Positions 12,401 through 24,862 of a stretch of DNA of 64,000 nucleotides are shown here, piece after piece; the first letter of the stretch is position 1, and each line of letters begins with the position of its first letter. The stretch comes from Nymphaea colorata (lineage: Eukaryota > Streptophyta > Magnoliopsida > Nymphaeales > Nymphaeaceae). The stretch lies in the NCBI RefSeq assembly GCF_008831285.2, contig NC_045140.1, positions 2,521,528-2,585,527 on the forward strand. The letters are read 5' to 3'. The position numbers and the translations under genes were made by a program. The notes under the pieces were generated by a model that saw nothing but the letters and a program-made list of their open reading frames with translations, did not search any database and was not told the origin of the DNA.

Positions 12401-13914
12401 TGAGCTCCGCTTGGCTATGCAGCACCAAACTCTAAACGATGAAAAGAATATATGATAAAGGAACCAAGGCCTACTACCACTTGAATGGAAAAGAAGAGCG
12501 ATAGCCACTGTACCATATACATATAAGGGAGGAGTTTAAGCATGGGTAAACGCTCAGCTAACTAAATCAGTAAGGACTTCATTTAAGGTTAGAGCTTACA
12601 TCTACCAAGATTGAGCTTCTCATGGAGAAGCTCGGTTTATTGCCAACCTTGGAAGACACATGCACATGTGCAGAAATCATAATAGTTTTACTCGCACATT
12701 TAATTTTTTGTCTAGAAAGGAATTGATACACATAAATGGTGGCGACTTCAAACTTTAAAGATACTCCAAGGGTTCGGTAGAAGAAAAGAGGATTTCTCAC
12801 ATCTTTAGTTTGTTCAAAACCACATGATTTTTAGATTGACTTTCATTTGTTTGACCAGTTTTTTGCAGTCACGCAAGCTTAGGATTGAAAACCAGTGAAG
12901 GAGGAAGAGGGTGGTTTTTCTTTGCTAATTGCTAGTCCAAAAGGGAGAGACATTCACAATTATGACGACCTAATAGAGATTAGAATGAACTTCTTTTGAT
13001 GAGTTATCAAGTGTAACGTGTTCTCGGTCAACCAGCCTTTGTATCCTAAACAAGGGATAATCATTTTTCATGCAAATCAGACCAAGATGAACATCTTTAC
13101 TTCTTTGATCCCCCAAACCTTCATTTTAGTTTGCTGGTTCAGGTGACCAGAAGCTGCAAACCCCGCCATCTAGCAGGTCGTTTGGCTGACGTGCGGAGAT
13201 ACAAGTGGCTGATCCATTCTATCCCAAGAAGAAGTGAATGGGTGAAGTGAACAAGCAACCTTCCCATATGTCTTAGGATAAAATAGAACAATCAACATTT
13301 TCAATTATGAAGACAAAGCCTTGAGAGGCAAATGCGAAATTAAATAATCAAAAAATAATTATTAATTACATGAAAGAGAAGTTTATCAAATACCTGAATA
13401 ATTACTGATGTTGTTGTATTTGGATGAACATTTAGAAGACAAATGCTTCGCAAAGTTCGCATGAGTATCATCTCACACTCCTTCTCTGCTTTTCCTGGAG
13501 AGAAACCAAATACTCAACAATTTAAAGAAGAAAAAGAAATGTTGCAGAATGAAAGCCCATTTGTTAAACAACAAGAAAGACTACATTACCAATTGGTCCA
13601 AACATTGGTTTCCATATAACCTCAATGGATGCTCTCTCAGGGTTCTCATTCTTCTTTGTCCCAGCTTTTGGCCCGTAAACTGCAGCCAAAACGATTGTAT
13701 CCCCTAAAAAAACAAAAGTAGTTTTAAATTAGTTGTAAATAGGGAATGATCTATACATAACTTAGCTCGTACCTAAGCAAAAAAAGACTGCGCAGATAAA
13801 CCTCTGACCTTGCGACCAGCGTGCAGAGCCATGAGCACGATGAAGTACACTATATGAACATGCAAGTGGCCTTAATTGGTTTTGAGAACGGCCATCTGCT
13901 CTAGACAGCTCCAT
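9427..13914 (-). CDS. RRP46: exosome complex subunit RRP46 (RNase PH-like)
   Basis: RRP46/EXOSC5 is an RNase PH-fold subunit of the six-membered ring of the eukaryotic RNA exosome, which processes and degrades RNA 3' to 5' in nucleus and cytoplasm. Eight exons join in frame, in transcription order: 13914-13809, 13703-13590, 13494-13394, 11956-11921, 11095-11023, 10935-10868, 9838-9709, 9545-9427, giving 248 residues and a stop, close to the usual plant length (about 240). The start ATG at 13914 precedes NQLRPLACSYSVLHRAHGSA and RWSQGDT. Next comes VLAAVYGPKAGTKKNENPE, the diagnostic RNase PH N-terminal signature. Exons 3-5 give LRSICLLNVHPNTTTSVIIQ and the LLTCAINAACAALVDASIP helix. The last exon ends in an amphipathic helix and LPKES. 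All splice sites are GT..AG and phases agree. An acceptor-like TTAG immediately before the ATG suggests a separate 5' UTR exon further upstream. Confidence 0.93.
10281..10617. repeat. two degenerate tandem units (about 165 bp) with CCTAGGC-type motifs
   Basis: Unit 1 (about 10281-10449) and unit 2 (about 10450-10617) both run from gacctcc(c/t)a.tg.tgcctag through a cctggtg.tttt block, then atttgttgacaag, and end in ccataccctgt. They lie in RRP46 intron 6. Similar CCTAGGCT/CCTGG words recur at 60410-60560, 61370-61400 and 62310-62390, suggesting one dispersed repeat family. Confidence 0.6.
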
Positions 13915-15240
13915 CCTAACATCCGTGTCACCAAATAATTAAAATTTCTGCCAATTTCCTTCACAGACATGCACATATGAAAAAGGAATTTCATTCTTGA
14001 TATCTCAATTAAAATGTAAAACGGACTTGAAAGGCAAAAGATTCAGACAAATACGCGCACATGAGATAGAGAAAGGCTCATTTTCTTGTCCTAATCGAAG
14101 TCCATGACGGACTTCAAAGGCAAGGGATGCAACAAACAGTAGCAGGATCAACAAATAAATGGGCAGTTTCAGTACCAAAACTAAATCAACTGTGAGAATG
14201 ACCCGTCTCCTGACCCAAAAAAGAACTTCGCAGAACCAAGTCAACCCGCAATGACGACTTTTTGTCCCCCTACCCCCACCCCCACCCCCAAAGGAAAAGC
14301 ACGTAGTTCTAATCCCCTACATACAGGGTTAGTGCAAAGCAATTGTCAACATTGGTACTGAAGTTCATTGATTGCAATCATCAACCATTGATTACCATCA
14401 TCGGAATATCGAGTTACGCTCTTCAAAGGTAGTAACTTACGAAACAATAGATTATTTAGGACAAACCCATGGTGCCCACATGCTCACCAGGCTAGAGAGA
14501 GAGAGAGAGAGAAAGAGAGAGATCACAACGAGCTTCTTCTTCGTAGAGGGAAAGAAAAAGAGATTCGGAACAGGGAACAGAAGCCGTATGACAGATTGGC
14601 ACATGAACTTTGGCGTTCAAAGTGTTCCTCCACAAAGCACTCGACTAAGAAAAAATCATTTTCCATGCCAAACGATTGGATCTTAACAGGAAGGTTCACC
14701 AAACAAACAAAACCTTCAAAACGGATACATGAGAAGCAATTGCTACAGCCAGCCATTAACATTTTTTCAGTCTCAGACTCTCAAACCTAGTGTGCACATG
14801 GAAACAAGCATTCATTCTTGGAAGAAAATGTAGGCTGTTGTATTCGTTAATAGCAAAATTTGGAGTCAGTAAACACGACAAAGCAGAAACCAACAAAATC
14901 ACCGGAAGAGGAAGAAAGGTTCTTATACGCTATGAATGAGGAAAAGAAGGAGGTCGGCCGCGCCGGCCATGATCGGAAGAGAGGCAGACCTTCCCAATTT
15001 TCCTGTTCCTGCTGCGGGTGGAAGCAGAGAGGGGAGGCATACCTGTTGCCGCCAGTCACGGCGAGAAGTTGATGATGGCGAGCGAGCAGGCTAAGAGTGG
15101 TGGCAACAATCGCGAGTGAGCAGTGATGCTGCGAGCAGAGAGAAAAGAAAGAGGGAGAGGAGAAGAAACGCGCGAAATTTTTTTGGCGGTGCCCTAGCGG
15201 GCCGAATAAAACACTGGACTGGAAATCCAATTCCTCGGGG
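13915..15240 (-). promoter_or_regulatory. RRP46 upstream region: presumed 5' UTR intron and promoter
   Basis: Between the RRP46 start codon and about 15.2 kb no protein family is recognised in either strand. The acceptor-like TTAG before the ATG, and a gene-like GC-rich segment at about 14.9-15.2 kb, fit a non-coding first exon there with an intron of about 1 kb. This is inference. A (GA)n tract lies at 14493-14522, and a C-rich tract at 14270-14292. Confidence 0.35.
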
Positions 15241-16667
15241 CCGGATTACAATTCCGGCCTTTCGTTTCACCATGTTTGAAAACGACATTTTATTTCTCGA
15301 GAAACATAAACGAAACGCCTCTAAACTGACGAGAGACCCATGTGTTCTTGGTTAAACTGATTGAAATGCTCCCAATACATAAATGGAAGACCCATCTCTT
15401 TATAATGGAAAAAATGAAGTCTTTAAAAATTACCTTTGATACAATTGAAAATAACATGGGGTGGAGGACGCATAAATAAAAATGTGGCAAGATTAATACC
15501 CGAAAACAAACCTGTATTGCAAAAAAACAATGTTTAACAGGTTTTAACCAAACCTGAAGGCCACATTATTTCTGCGTAGTATAAGCGATGCACTCACCTT
15601 CCTACTGGCTACTGTTCATGTTTTCCTGCGGGTGAGGTGACTTGGCCTGCCAAACGTCAAGAGTCAGCCCATGGGAGGTTGGGATGGAGTCCACCAAGCC
15701 ACGGATCAGCTTTCCTCTCTGTCCTTCCATAAGAAGAAAGCGAGGTTTCTGGGCAGCCCCGACCTAGCAGAAGCAGAGATACTCAGAGAGACGGTGCCAG
15801 CACTTCGTATTCTCCGGTGGCGGGACTGATTCCGGCGATCAGCTGCTTGATCCCACCATTGATGAACTACAACAGCTTCCCTTCTTGGGGCATGCAAGGA
15901 GCTAGGGGCGGCTCGGTTTTTTCCGTTACACGACTTCTCAACGCTGATCAAGACCCACCACCGTTCATTCTCCGGTAGCCACCTTGGGTTGGACTTTGGA
16001 GCAGCAGAACTCTCCCTAACTGGAATTATGGATCCGCAGACCCCTCCGCCAGCACATGCAGGTTCTCCCAGTCCGAGTGGCCGACTGGCCGTCACCGGAG
16101 AGCTGCAGCCCGGCGCAGAACGCGGAAACTGATGGATGTGAGAGATAATCAAAGCAGCTTGCCTAAAGGTCATGATGGCTGCTTTCTTCAGCTATTTGTG
16201 AAGACCATATGGACCGAACAAAGCATCGAGGCGGGGAAGCTGGTACCCTGGCGGTCACCACAAAGCAAGCTGGAGTGGGTACTGAGTTAAGCAACCATAG
16301 AGGGTCCGACAAGGCTGCAGTCAGGTCTTTGCGTTTCAATGTGAAAACATTGTTAAATTTATGTAATGTTTCTATTTATTGATATATTCTTTTGGAATTG
16401 AGATATACACTAAGTGTTTTCTTAAACATGCTTGGCAGTATCAAATGGCGACTTTCACAAGAAAAATGTTGTCCATGATGAAGGATGAAGGTCTGCTAGG
16501 CTGCTAGCATATTAAAGGGAACCAGTCATCCTACTTCAGGTTTGTATCATGTTTTTCCATTTACTTTGCGAGCTTGATTCTTGTTTTAAAAGACTAGGAA
16601 AAGAAAAGGTAAATATTCGTTGTGCAAATTAAAGCGATCAATCATAAGTAAACTTCTTTTAATCGCG
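15241..16667. other. intergenic; GC-rich unassigned segment at about 15.6-16.3 kb
   Basis: A segment of about 700 bp at 15600-16320 is clearly more GC-rich than its surroundings and holds a 155-residue open frame on the minus strand (15706-16173). That frame is rich in Arg, Ser and Pro and shows no family motif. It may be part of an old element or of a lost gene. Nothing else is seen. Confidence 0.35.
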
Positions 16668-18838
16668 ATCCATCTACAACACAGCACAGGTTTGACATTT
16701 CTCTCTTTGCCACATTGTGAAATAGATACAATATAAACTAATTATGTGGAGCACTTTGGATGAGAAAAATCTAAACTTCAATAAGTGAAGGAGAACTTTC
16801 ATGAATCCTGATTCTTAAAAAAGATCATCAGTTCTCTGACCATCTTAGTTACTTACTTTGGTTGATGCTTTGTGCTATTCATGTCTTAGAAATTCTCTTT
16901 TTTCTTTCCCTGACACTGTTCATAAATCAAATTTATCCGCTGTTCCACATTATGTTCTTAATGCCACTTTTGCATATGTTTCCCTATCTAATTATCTAAA
17001 ACAAGAATCAACCAGTGCCCTCAGTTCCAATTTCAGTATTGATTTCTCCTTCTGCTTTTTGTTCTGTGAATTAACTATAGAATCTCAGTTTTAAACTTCT
17101 TACCAATACTATATGATAATATTGGAGCACTAGCTTTTTATTTCGTCTCTGTAGCAGAAATTGATCGTGGTACTGCATTTTTTTTTTTATTGTAGGTCAC
17201 TCTTGTTCCACAAACTGTGACTTCAAAGAATGCTTATGATGATGAAACTGGAGTTGAGAATGTGGTATGGCATATTGACAATATACGGTCAGGATCTTTT
17301 CCGTGAACAAAAATTGCTTGAGCAAATTACCAGAGCAGCAGATAGGACTGATTACATGTGGACCTGTGGTACACAACTGGGTGAGTACTGAGTACTCAAA
17401 AAGCTGTCCCCAAGGCAGTGCTAATTGATTCTTCGGATTTTATTGGCTAAGAAAAAGCAACGGTTTCTCATGTGATCTTCCTTTTTTAACTTCTAGTAGA
17501 ATATTATCAGATGTTGCATTAATAAAAGTAAAAAGAAAACCAGAAAAAGGGAGCTACTTTTGAAGCTGAAATTGATGTACTGCTCCATTTGTCTGATTTC
17601 TCTGTTTTGCGTTTAGTGTTCATGACACAGATGATGACTCTTTCTGGAACCAATAACAAGTCATACTGAGAGTGAATACCTTAGGCCATCATTTGTTTGT
17701 CAACGGGGAAAACGTGCAGGTCCTCCTTCCTTCTTCCCGCCCTCCACACCCCCCCTCCCCCTTCCTGTTCTGTCTACCCAGCTTGTTTTCTTTTTCCCAC
17801 ATAACTTCATACTTACAACTACCTCTAATTTTTGAAATGTGATTAGCAATCAGGATTTGGTTGTAGAGGATATGGGCATGGAGCATTCAACTTTGAGCAA
17901 CCAATCATTCTGAAACCAGGGAAAACTATATCACTCTTGTCAGTGCAACCGTTGGTCTTCAGGTTTTGTCAACCTCCATATTTGCTCTTGCTGTTACTAA
18001 TAATATATATAAACTGTCATCGGTTTGATCTTATGCGTCTTGAAAGTTGAAACAGAACTGTGGCCCTCTGTTTGAAATGGTTCCAGCAGCAGCAGGGATC
18101 AACACAACACTGGTCCAGTTGAAATTGTTGGCAGCCACAATGCTACCAAAATATGTCAAGAAAAGTTTGGCTGTAATATATATTTGTCAGATATTAACTT
18201 TAAGAAAGTCCTAATTCAGAATAGTCTCTTGTGCGCTCATATTTTTCAGTGTCTGCATCAAATGCAGATTGGTTTGAGAGGTGAAGCAGACCTCTTTATA
18301 ATCCAAAGGGTTTCCGATGGATGTCAACAAGTGACCTCCCAGTCAAACTCCATTCGTTTGGTATAAGGTATGCTTTCCATTAATTTAAAACTAGAAGTTG
18401 CTATAAAAATTTAATTTGCTATTAAACTTCAACTGAAACGTGATTTTGGATTGCTGGCTGAGCAGCCTGAGTTCAGGGCACCAAATATTAGCGAATCGGT
18501 GATTGCGAACCCTTGGAAGCACGGGAAAGGGGCAGGCTTGGGTCGACGTCGACACTGGCCTCTCTACACCTGTGACTACAGAGGGCCCTAAATGCATCAC
18601 ACAGTGCGGCAAAGGAACTTAGATCTGGTACCGAGTGTACCTACTTCCCCCACCTCCTTTTCCTTTTTGCTCGTAGAGAAGATCTCATGGATCCTCAGCT
18701 TTGTTACTAATCGTGCTGTTGCTCTTTGGCAGATATCATGTACCAAGATCATGGCTCAATGAAGGGATTAACACCTTGATCTTACTGGAGGAGACGGGAC
18801 GAGATCCGTCTCAGATCAAATTAAGAACTGTTCATTAG
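16668..18838 (+). pseudogene. truncated beta-galactosidase pseudogene
   Basis: This is a second copy of the 3' half of the beta-galactosidase gene at 3-3421. Homology starts inside exon 6 (ccatctacaacacagcacag, ending 16689) and continues through all later exons and introns in order. The copy of exon 7 begins at 17196 and hits a TGA at 17304-17306 after small deletions. The copy of exon 8 has TAA at 17654-17656. The copy of exon 11 is shifted (CTCTTTATAATCC against CTCTTTACTAATCC). The copy of exon 12 has lost the [12 protein letters not shown] block. The terminal TAG is at 18836-18838. Exons 1-5 and most of exon 6, hence both catalytic acids, are missing. Retained introns mean DNA-level duplication, not retroposition. 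Confidence 0.9.
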
Positions 18839-20050
18839 TGATCGAGAAGAGGACGCTGCTGGACTTCTCTATAAATTTGATGACCATAGTTATTTAAGTT
18901 TTCCGTTTTTATTATTGTGTTTTGAGTATCTTTTCTAGCGCCATTAATGGCTGGTAGCTGTCTCTGGTAGGAACGTCTTTAGTGCTTGAAACAATATAGT
19001 CTAAGACTCTAACTGATTTCTCTTTTGAATGAAGATGACAATTTGGAATTGGTTTGATAGTCTAAATTTGGTATCTGTTGGAGAACTGCTGTTGTGTCAC
19101 TCTGCACTGCCATTTCTTGAAAGGAAACTAAATTTTACAAAACATGCCCAGCTTTTGAAGGAGCAGCAGAAACACACTTAAGTTAGTTCAAAATTCGTTC
19201 ATTTAATTTAAGTACTCGAGACTTTTTCGGTTTCATTGCATGAATTGAGTGACATATATAATGCGTGCTTAAAGATCTTTAACCATGTTTCTGTTATACC
19301 CCAGAAAGATGGACACCGTTTTTGTAAAATTTTCTTTTGGAGACTCTGGTGGTGGGCACGAGCCCTACGATTTTAAGTGAAAGGCCATGTAGGGCTTGTC
19401 AAATTCAGATACTTGTTTCTGTCTTTTCTCTTTTCAAAATTGCAAAATTTAGGTTCCTTTTTCTGAGTTCCTCTAAATGGTAGAATTTGGAAAAATCCAC
19501 AAAACTGAGAAAACGAAATTCCAGGTTTTCTTTTTCATCTGTTTGGAAATCATTCTGGAATTTGAATCTCTCTCTCACTTCCCCCCTTTTATTATAATGC
19601 CGTGGACTAACTACCCAACCATCTCAGTCCACCTTACCTATTGGTAAAGATTATTTTCACATTAAAAATTTCCAACGTCACTAGATTCTCCCTCCTACTT
19701 TCACTGTCATAAAAATTACAGAGATATGCAAAATGCAAGAAGAAAACATACAGTATCACAAACCTTCTTCTAAAAGTTACATTCGTGTGTGATTGATGGA
19801 ACCAGAACTTTCAACGTCAACGCTATCATCTTTAATCGTCACCTCTATTTTGTACACACATATCCCATGCAATTGAACACTAACATCAAATTTTTAATCA
19901 ATTTTTAGGAGCCACTCTGAGCGCCAAAAGTCTTTCCCTGATGATTTTGGAAAGAAATTCTCCGTCTTCGCGACCACAATTTCAGGCTACAGGAACGTAA
20001 TCAATTTTCTCATTTGGATAGTAACAGCATGCCACAAGAGTGGGGGGGAA
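16668..20050 (+). repeat. segmental duplication of about 1205-4170 (BGAL 3' half plus flank)
   Basis: Colinear homology joins this block to about 1205-4170, in the same orientation, including introns and about 750 bp after the stop codon. The copies are about 15.5 kb apart and the intact RRP46 gene lies between them on the other strand. Divergence is moderate, with many substitutions and small indels, so the event is far older than the A, C and D retrotransposon insertions. Confidence 0.85.
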
Positions 20051-20621
20051 AAAAAGCAGCAAAAGGTAATTACAATCACGGTTTTTTGTAAAGAATGACA
20101 GAGTATCATCCTATCAGCTACCATCTCAAAATGTTCTACAAATACGGTCTTGAAAACATAAAAATATCATACATCCAGAACAAACCTACATTGGCATGGA
20201 GGATATACACAAGGAGAAGCAGAAAAGTAATGCAGGAAGGGCAGACATCAAAGGGAACCGTAAGCCAATTCTCAAAAACTGTTAACAGTAAAATCAAGTT
20301 TTCTCTGAAAATCCTGAGAAATATCTGAGGCAAACTTTGTATTTGCGTATTCCTCTCAAAACGTAAGGCCTTCCACATGTGGCACCAAACACATCCATGA
20401 GCTCAATTAGTCTTCAAGCCGATCATAATAGCTATTACTGCAATCCATAACCAACTGATTTCCTAGTGATGAAAAAGAGGATCATATGAACATCAATCGG
20501 ATACAAAAACCAAATCGTATCAGGAAAAAGTTTGAACAGTCTAAGATATGAACAGAGTAGACAAAGCAATCAAGCTACTAAGCCTGCTACACCAAGCAAA
20601 ACATTTCCACCCACGATGAAC
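20051..20621. other. intergenic, probably containing the 3' UTR of the transporter gene
   Basis: No coding signal. The right part adjoins the stop codon of the minus-strand transporter gene and most likely includes its 3' UTR; no clear poly(A) signal was assigned. Confidence 0.4.
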
Positions 20622-22801
20622 CTAGTTTGAACTATCTACAAGGGCCGGCTTGCTGGACTGGCCCTCCTCCACCCGTGAGTTCAATTTGCCCTGCTCGGAA
20701 GCCTTTGCAGTGTCGTAAGATGCATGAAGCCCCACAAAGAAATAGTACACCAGCAGGAACGCAGTCCACACCCCAAACCTCATGAACGACTTCTTATCGA
20801 TCGAACCAAGCAGAAAGATGTTGACAGCAATGGAAGCGGACGGAAGCCATGGCACCAGCGGAACGCCCCACAGCTTCGGAGCCCTCGCTTGAGGCACAAA
20901 CACGGCGAGGCCCAGCGTACCCAAGAACCAGATAGGAACGGTGACACAGAAGGCCACCCAGCCGGTGCTGGTAGCCCAATACACCGCAGTCGCAACAGAG
21001 GATCCAAGTATCAGCACCATGAAGGCGATGAACTTCGTCTGGTCCGTCCGATTCGTCTGACCGGCGGCATAGTACCGGCGTACCAGCAGAGCAACGGCTA
21101 CCAACATGAAGATGAACAGGGTAGAGATGGAGAGGAGGTTGGACAAGATGCTGAGGCTGGTGAAGAAGGCGATGACAGCGGTCGCTGCTAGCATGGCAAT
21201 GGTAGCATTAACCGGAGTGCCGGTGCGCTTGTTTACCAGCGCAAACCAAGGAGGGATCATGTGGGTGCGGGAGATGTGGGTCAGGTACCGAGCCTGACCC
21301 ACCGCGCTCACCAGCAGCACCGTGGTCATGCCCTTCAACGCCCCGAAGGCGACAATATACTTGGCCCAGCTCATGCCCACGCTGCCGAAGGCGATCGAGA
21401 AGGGCGCGTCAGAGTCGATGGTCTTGTAGTTCTGCATCAAGCAGAGGGTCAGGGCCATCAGGCAGTACAGCAGCGTCGTCACGGACATCGAGCCCACCAG
21501 GCCGATGGGCACGTCCCTCGCCGGGTTCTTGGTCTCCTCGGCCATGGTGGACACGGCATCGAACCCCACATACGCGAAGAAGAGGACCGCAGAGGCCTTG
21601 AAGATGCCGCGCGGCCCATACGGCGCGAAGTCCGCGTAGTTCTGGGTATCCGCTTTGCTCAGGCCGGCGGCGATGACGAAGACGATGACGGCGAGATGGA
21701 CGATGGACGCGACGTAGTTGAGACGGGATGAGGCTTTGGTGCTGAGCGAAGCAATGATGCCGATGATGGCGGTCACGGCGACGGCGATAGGATCGAGATG
21801 GTTGTAGTCGGGGGCGAGGGAGTGAACGATGACTCGGAACTGATCGGGGTGATGGCCTAGGAGGGTCGCAAAGTAAGAGGTCCAGGCCCTGGCCACGGCT
21901 GCGCCGCCGATCACGTACTCCAGTATAATGTTTCCGGCTGCGATGAATGCTACGAAATCGCCGAGTTCAACACGAAGATAGGCAAAGGAACCACCTGATT
22001 CACACAAATTAACAGAGTTAGGACTATCATATATAGACATCGGATCTTGTATTTTGGATCTAGGAAGACTTGGATCCGTTTTCAGCTATTTACTACTACC
22101 ATGCATGAAAATTACCACTGTGGAAATATGAGATCGAGTTGGTGCACACGCATAATATACATCAAAAGAGGAAAAAAGAAGGAGAGTTGCGGTATTTTTT
22201 AATTTTTTTATTAAAAAAATGTCTCCTTTATATTATTAACTTTTTTTATAAAACATTTTTGTCCTTTAAAAATGTTTTTTTTTTACTTCAAATAGGAATA
22301 TTTTCCACTTCATAAATATATTAGAAATTTTCGTAAAAGATATTTAAGGAAACTGAGATTGCAGGGGGAGTTGAATGTGAACGGAAGAATCAGTCACGCA
22401 AAGATTGCGGACGAAAGGATCTCACCAGCCACCGGGATCTCCACGGCGAACTCGGTGTAGCAGAAGACGGAGAGCATGGCGGACACGCCGGAAACGACGT
22501 AGGAGAGTATGACGGCGGGGCCGGCGTCCTGCTTTGCCTCCAGCCCGGTAAGAACGAATATGCCGGCTCCGATGACGGCCCCCATCCCGAACCATATCAG
22601 GTCCCACCATGTGAGCGTCTTCTTCATCTCGTGCTGGCTCCTCGCCCGCACCTCGTTGAGCTCCGCGTCGTCCACCGACCTGGCCATGAGCCGGTCGGCG
22701 AGCCGTGTCCTCGTCTGGCCGAGGGCCTTGACGTAGCTGCCCCAGCTGCTGAAGGACTCCTCGGGAAAGAATCCCCAGGTTCCCCCCTTCTCCTCCGCCA
22801 T
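20622..22801 (-). CDS. cationic amino acid transporter (CAT family, APC superfamily)
   Basis: This encodes a membrane permease of the plant CAT family, which imports basic amino acids and related substrates; most members act at the plasma membrane. Exon 1 is 22801-22426 and exon 2 is 21994-20622, giving 582 residues, normal for the family. The hydrophilic N-terminus carries the plant CAT pattern of a W-G-x-Y-x-x-A-L segment and RSVDDAELNEVRARSQHEMK. The first membrane segment follows (LIWFGMGAVIGAGIFVLTGL, with the APC signature G-A-G-I-F). Exon 2 opens with GGSFAYLRVELGDF, then VGFDAVSTMAEETKNPARD, and several further hydrophobic segments. The layout fits 14 membrane spans. It resembles the Arabidopsis CAT1/CAT5/CAT8 group; an exact orthologue is not assigned. 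I chose the ATG at 22801 because an upstream in-frame ATG at 22978 lies inside the probable 5' UTR intron. The intron at 21995-22425 is AT-rich and holds a repeat-like segment. Confidence 0.93.
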
Positions 22802-23400
22802 CTCTCTCTCACGGCTTCCAAGTTGTTCCTGAATCTGGAGAACCAGGGGAGCCTTTCCTTCCCTCTCGTTGGTTGGGGAGCTTTCCTCTGGTGGTACTGT
22901 GAATTCAATCTCTCTGCATGGTAAGCAATGAAGTCTTGAGATGGATGAAGAGCTTAAAAAGAAGATTGCTTGCGCCAATAAACTTGGAAAACCGAATGAA
23001 ATTGATGATGAGGAAATAACTAACTTCTATTTTATCGAGAGAGGAAAGAACGGCCGGAAAAACGAAAGTGTAATAAGAAAGCAACATTTACCAACGAGAA
23101 TCTTTAGAGAGAGATGTATAAATTAAGCAGAGGGGGTCAACCCAGAAGGACTGAAAGTCACATTATTTCCCGGAAAAACAAAAATCAAAGTTGAAGATAA
23201 AAACATATACCTACAGGAAACTTCCTGGGAAGTTCTGAATGGTGGCAGAAAGAGAGATTATTACAAAACCATTCAAAAGGGACACGCTATTCTAGCAGGG
23301 ATATCCTGATATTTCTGGAAAATCAAGGAAGAAGAACAACAAGGGTGATCTACCATGAGAAATAGCAAATGGGTAGAGAAGAAAGTCCCTCACCATTGAC
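22802..23400 (-). promoter_or_regulatory. transporter 5' UTR with a probable intron (22914-23393)
   Basis: On the minus strand a strong donor (AATG|GTGAGG, last exon base 23394) and a good acceptor (TTACCATGCAG|AG, exon resumes at 22913) frame an intron of 480 bp upstream of the start codon. This is inferred from splice-site quality only. The leader between 22802 and 22913 would be the 3' part of the 5' UTR. Confidence 0.45.
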
Positions 23401-24544
23401 CCGCAAGCTTGAAGCAGGAGACTCAGCAGGATCGGAGAAGAGAAACGAATTCCATTCCTCCGCAGACCCCCACTCCACCAGGTAGGTAGAGAGATAGAGA
23501 GAGAGAGAGAGAGAGGATTTTCTGATTTTAGGAGAAGTTTAATACGTCCAAATGCATTTGATTCTGAAAACGTCTTTTATAGCAGAATGCAAAGCATGAA
23601 CGGAAAGAGTTCCCTTCCGTAACGCTTCCATTCTTGTGAGCTAGTTTCCAAGCTGGTCTCTTTATTTTGACTTTCAAAGTCAAGCACTTCCTTTTGGATA
23701 TTTGGACCGTGGTCCTGTTTGGCGATGCTCGTTGTGTGCACACTACTGTGCACTGAAAATTGTGCACAAGGTAAATAAAACGATCGAAACATTTTTGTTA
23801 AAATAAAAGAAAAAAAATGTTCAAAATAATAAAAAAAATTGTAAAAAAAAATTAAGAAGTTTAAAATTATTATTTCATGAAAAAAAAATCAAAAATAACT
23901 CAAATCCCTTTTGATGCATGTGTGCATAGATAAATCGCGTTCTGATTTCTGAACGGCAAAGAAGACATTTGGCCGTTCCTTTTCCAAGCGAGAGTCCAAA
24001 GTTTTTCATGTTTGCAAGCTTTTGACTTTTCTTTGTGAAAGAATTACAAACTTGCAGCCTACCAACAAATCAACGCCTAACTTTTGCAAGTCAACAATCA
24101 GTTCGTCAAACAGCGGCTCTGCCATGGAAGCCGTTCTAAGCAAAGAAACCATTTTAGAAAATTATCCTTTCCAATTAAATTGATCTTCAAAGGAAAAGAC
24201 AAGCAGTGGTCCTAGTCTTCGCTGTCGCAGTCTAAGTGTCGGCATCAGGAATCGAACTTGGACGGTGGCCCTGGTTCAGCTTTGAATCTCAAGCCCTAAT
24301 TAATATATAAATGTAATTAATTGTAATAAAGTATACATAATTATGGGGTTGAGTCTAGTCGAGTCGAGTTTGACAATTTTTGAGTCCAAATCGAGTTAAC
24401 TACGGACGGTGTCTCCATCCGCTTTTAATAGACGGGTAGTGAACAATGCAAGAGCCCAAAGGCAGCACCACAGGAAAGTGAGCTGAAAGATGCAGATCAG
24501 CACCCAATGAGAGCGTAGTTTAATGGTGGATATGATTCCAATTT

Positions 24545-24862
24545 ACACTGACACAAAAAATGCGTATAATGTGCCAAAATATAGTCATCATATAATATCT
24601 ATACAAAACGCATTTTTTCAGTCATATAATATCTATACAAAACTCATTTAAAAAAAAAAAACTATAAAATAAAAAACATGAAAAAACATATATTATACGC
24701 ATTTTTTTTATGATTTTCATGATTTATTAAATGTTTTATATTTTTAAAAACTTTGCCCATATTTTCTCTTTTTATTCCTGATATATACAACTTTGTCGTA
24801 TTATACATGATAAATTTATTATCGTATAATACTCATACATGTTTTTTTTTTACAATGATTTC
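24545..24862 (+). repeat. dispersed repeat, copy 1 (GCGTATAATACGC family)
   Basis: This AT-rich unit shares an ordered set of words with 42905-43225 and 61690-61985: an acaaaaa.tgcgtataa start, then gatttattaaatgttttatatt, a-gatatacaactttg-cgta-tatac, and a -tcgtataatactcatacatgttt end. No ORF and no clear terminal inverted repeat is present. It lies intergenically between the transporter and the helicase. Confidence 0.6.

Noticed and set aside
14847-15230. 127-codon minus-strand frame considered as the RRP46 N-terminus
   Set aside because: RRP46 homology begins cleanly at the ATG at 13914 and gives a normal-length protein; this frame has no RNase PH similarity and is more likely 5' UTR or upstream sequence.
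15706-16173. 155-codon open frame on the minus strand
   Set aside because: No family motif and strongly biased composition in a GC-rich patch; it has no visible splice context or conserved neighbours, so I do not call it a gene.
20724-21731. Open frames on the plus strand (20724-21191, 21261-21731) opposite the transporter
   Set aside because: They are antisense shadows of the GC-rich transporter exon 2. Their compositions are biased and show no motif, while the minus strand gives a complete APC permease.
22802-22978. Upstream in-frame ATG extending the transporter by 59 residues
   Set aside because: The extension is not CAT-like and most of it falls in sequence framed by a good donor and acceptor, so it is probably the 5' UTR and an intron.
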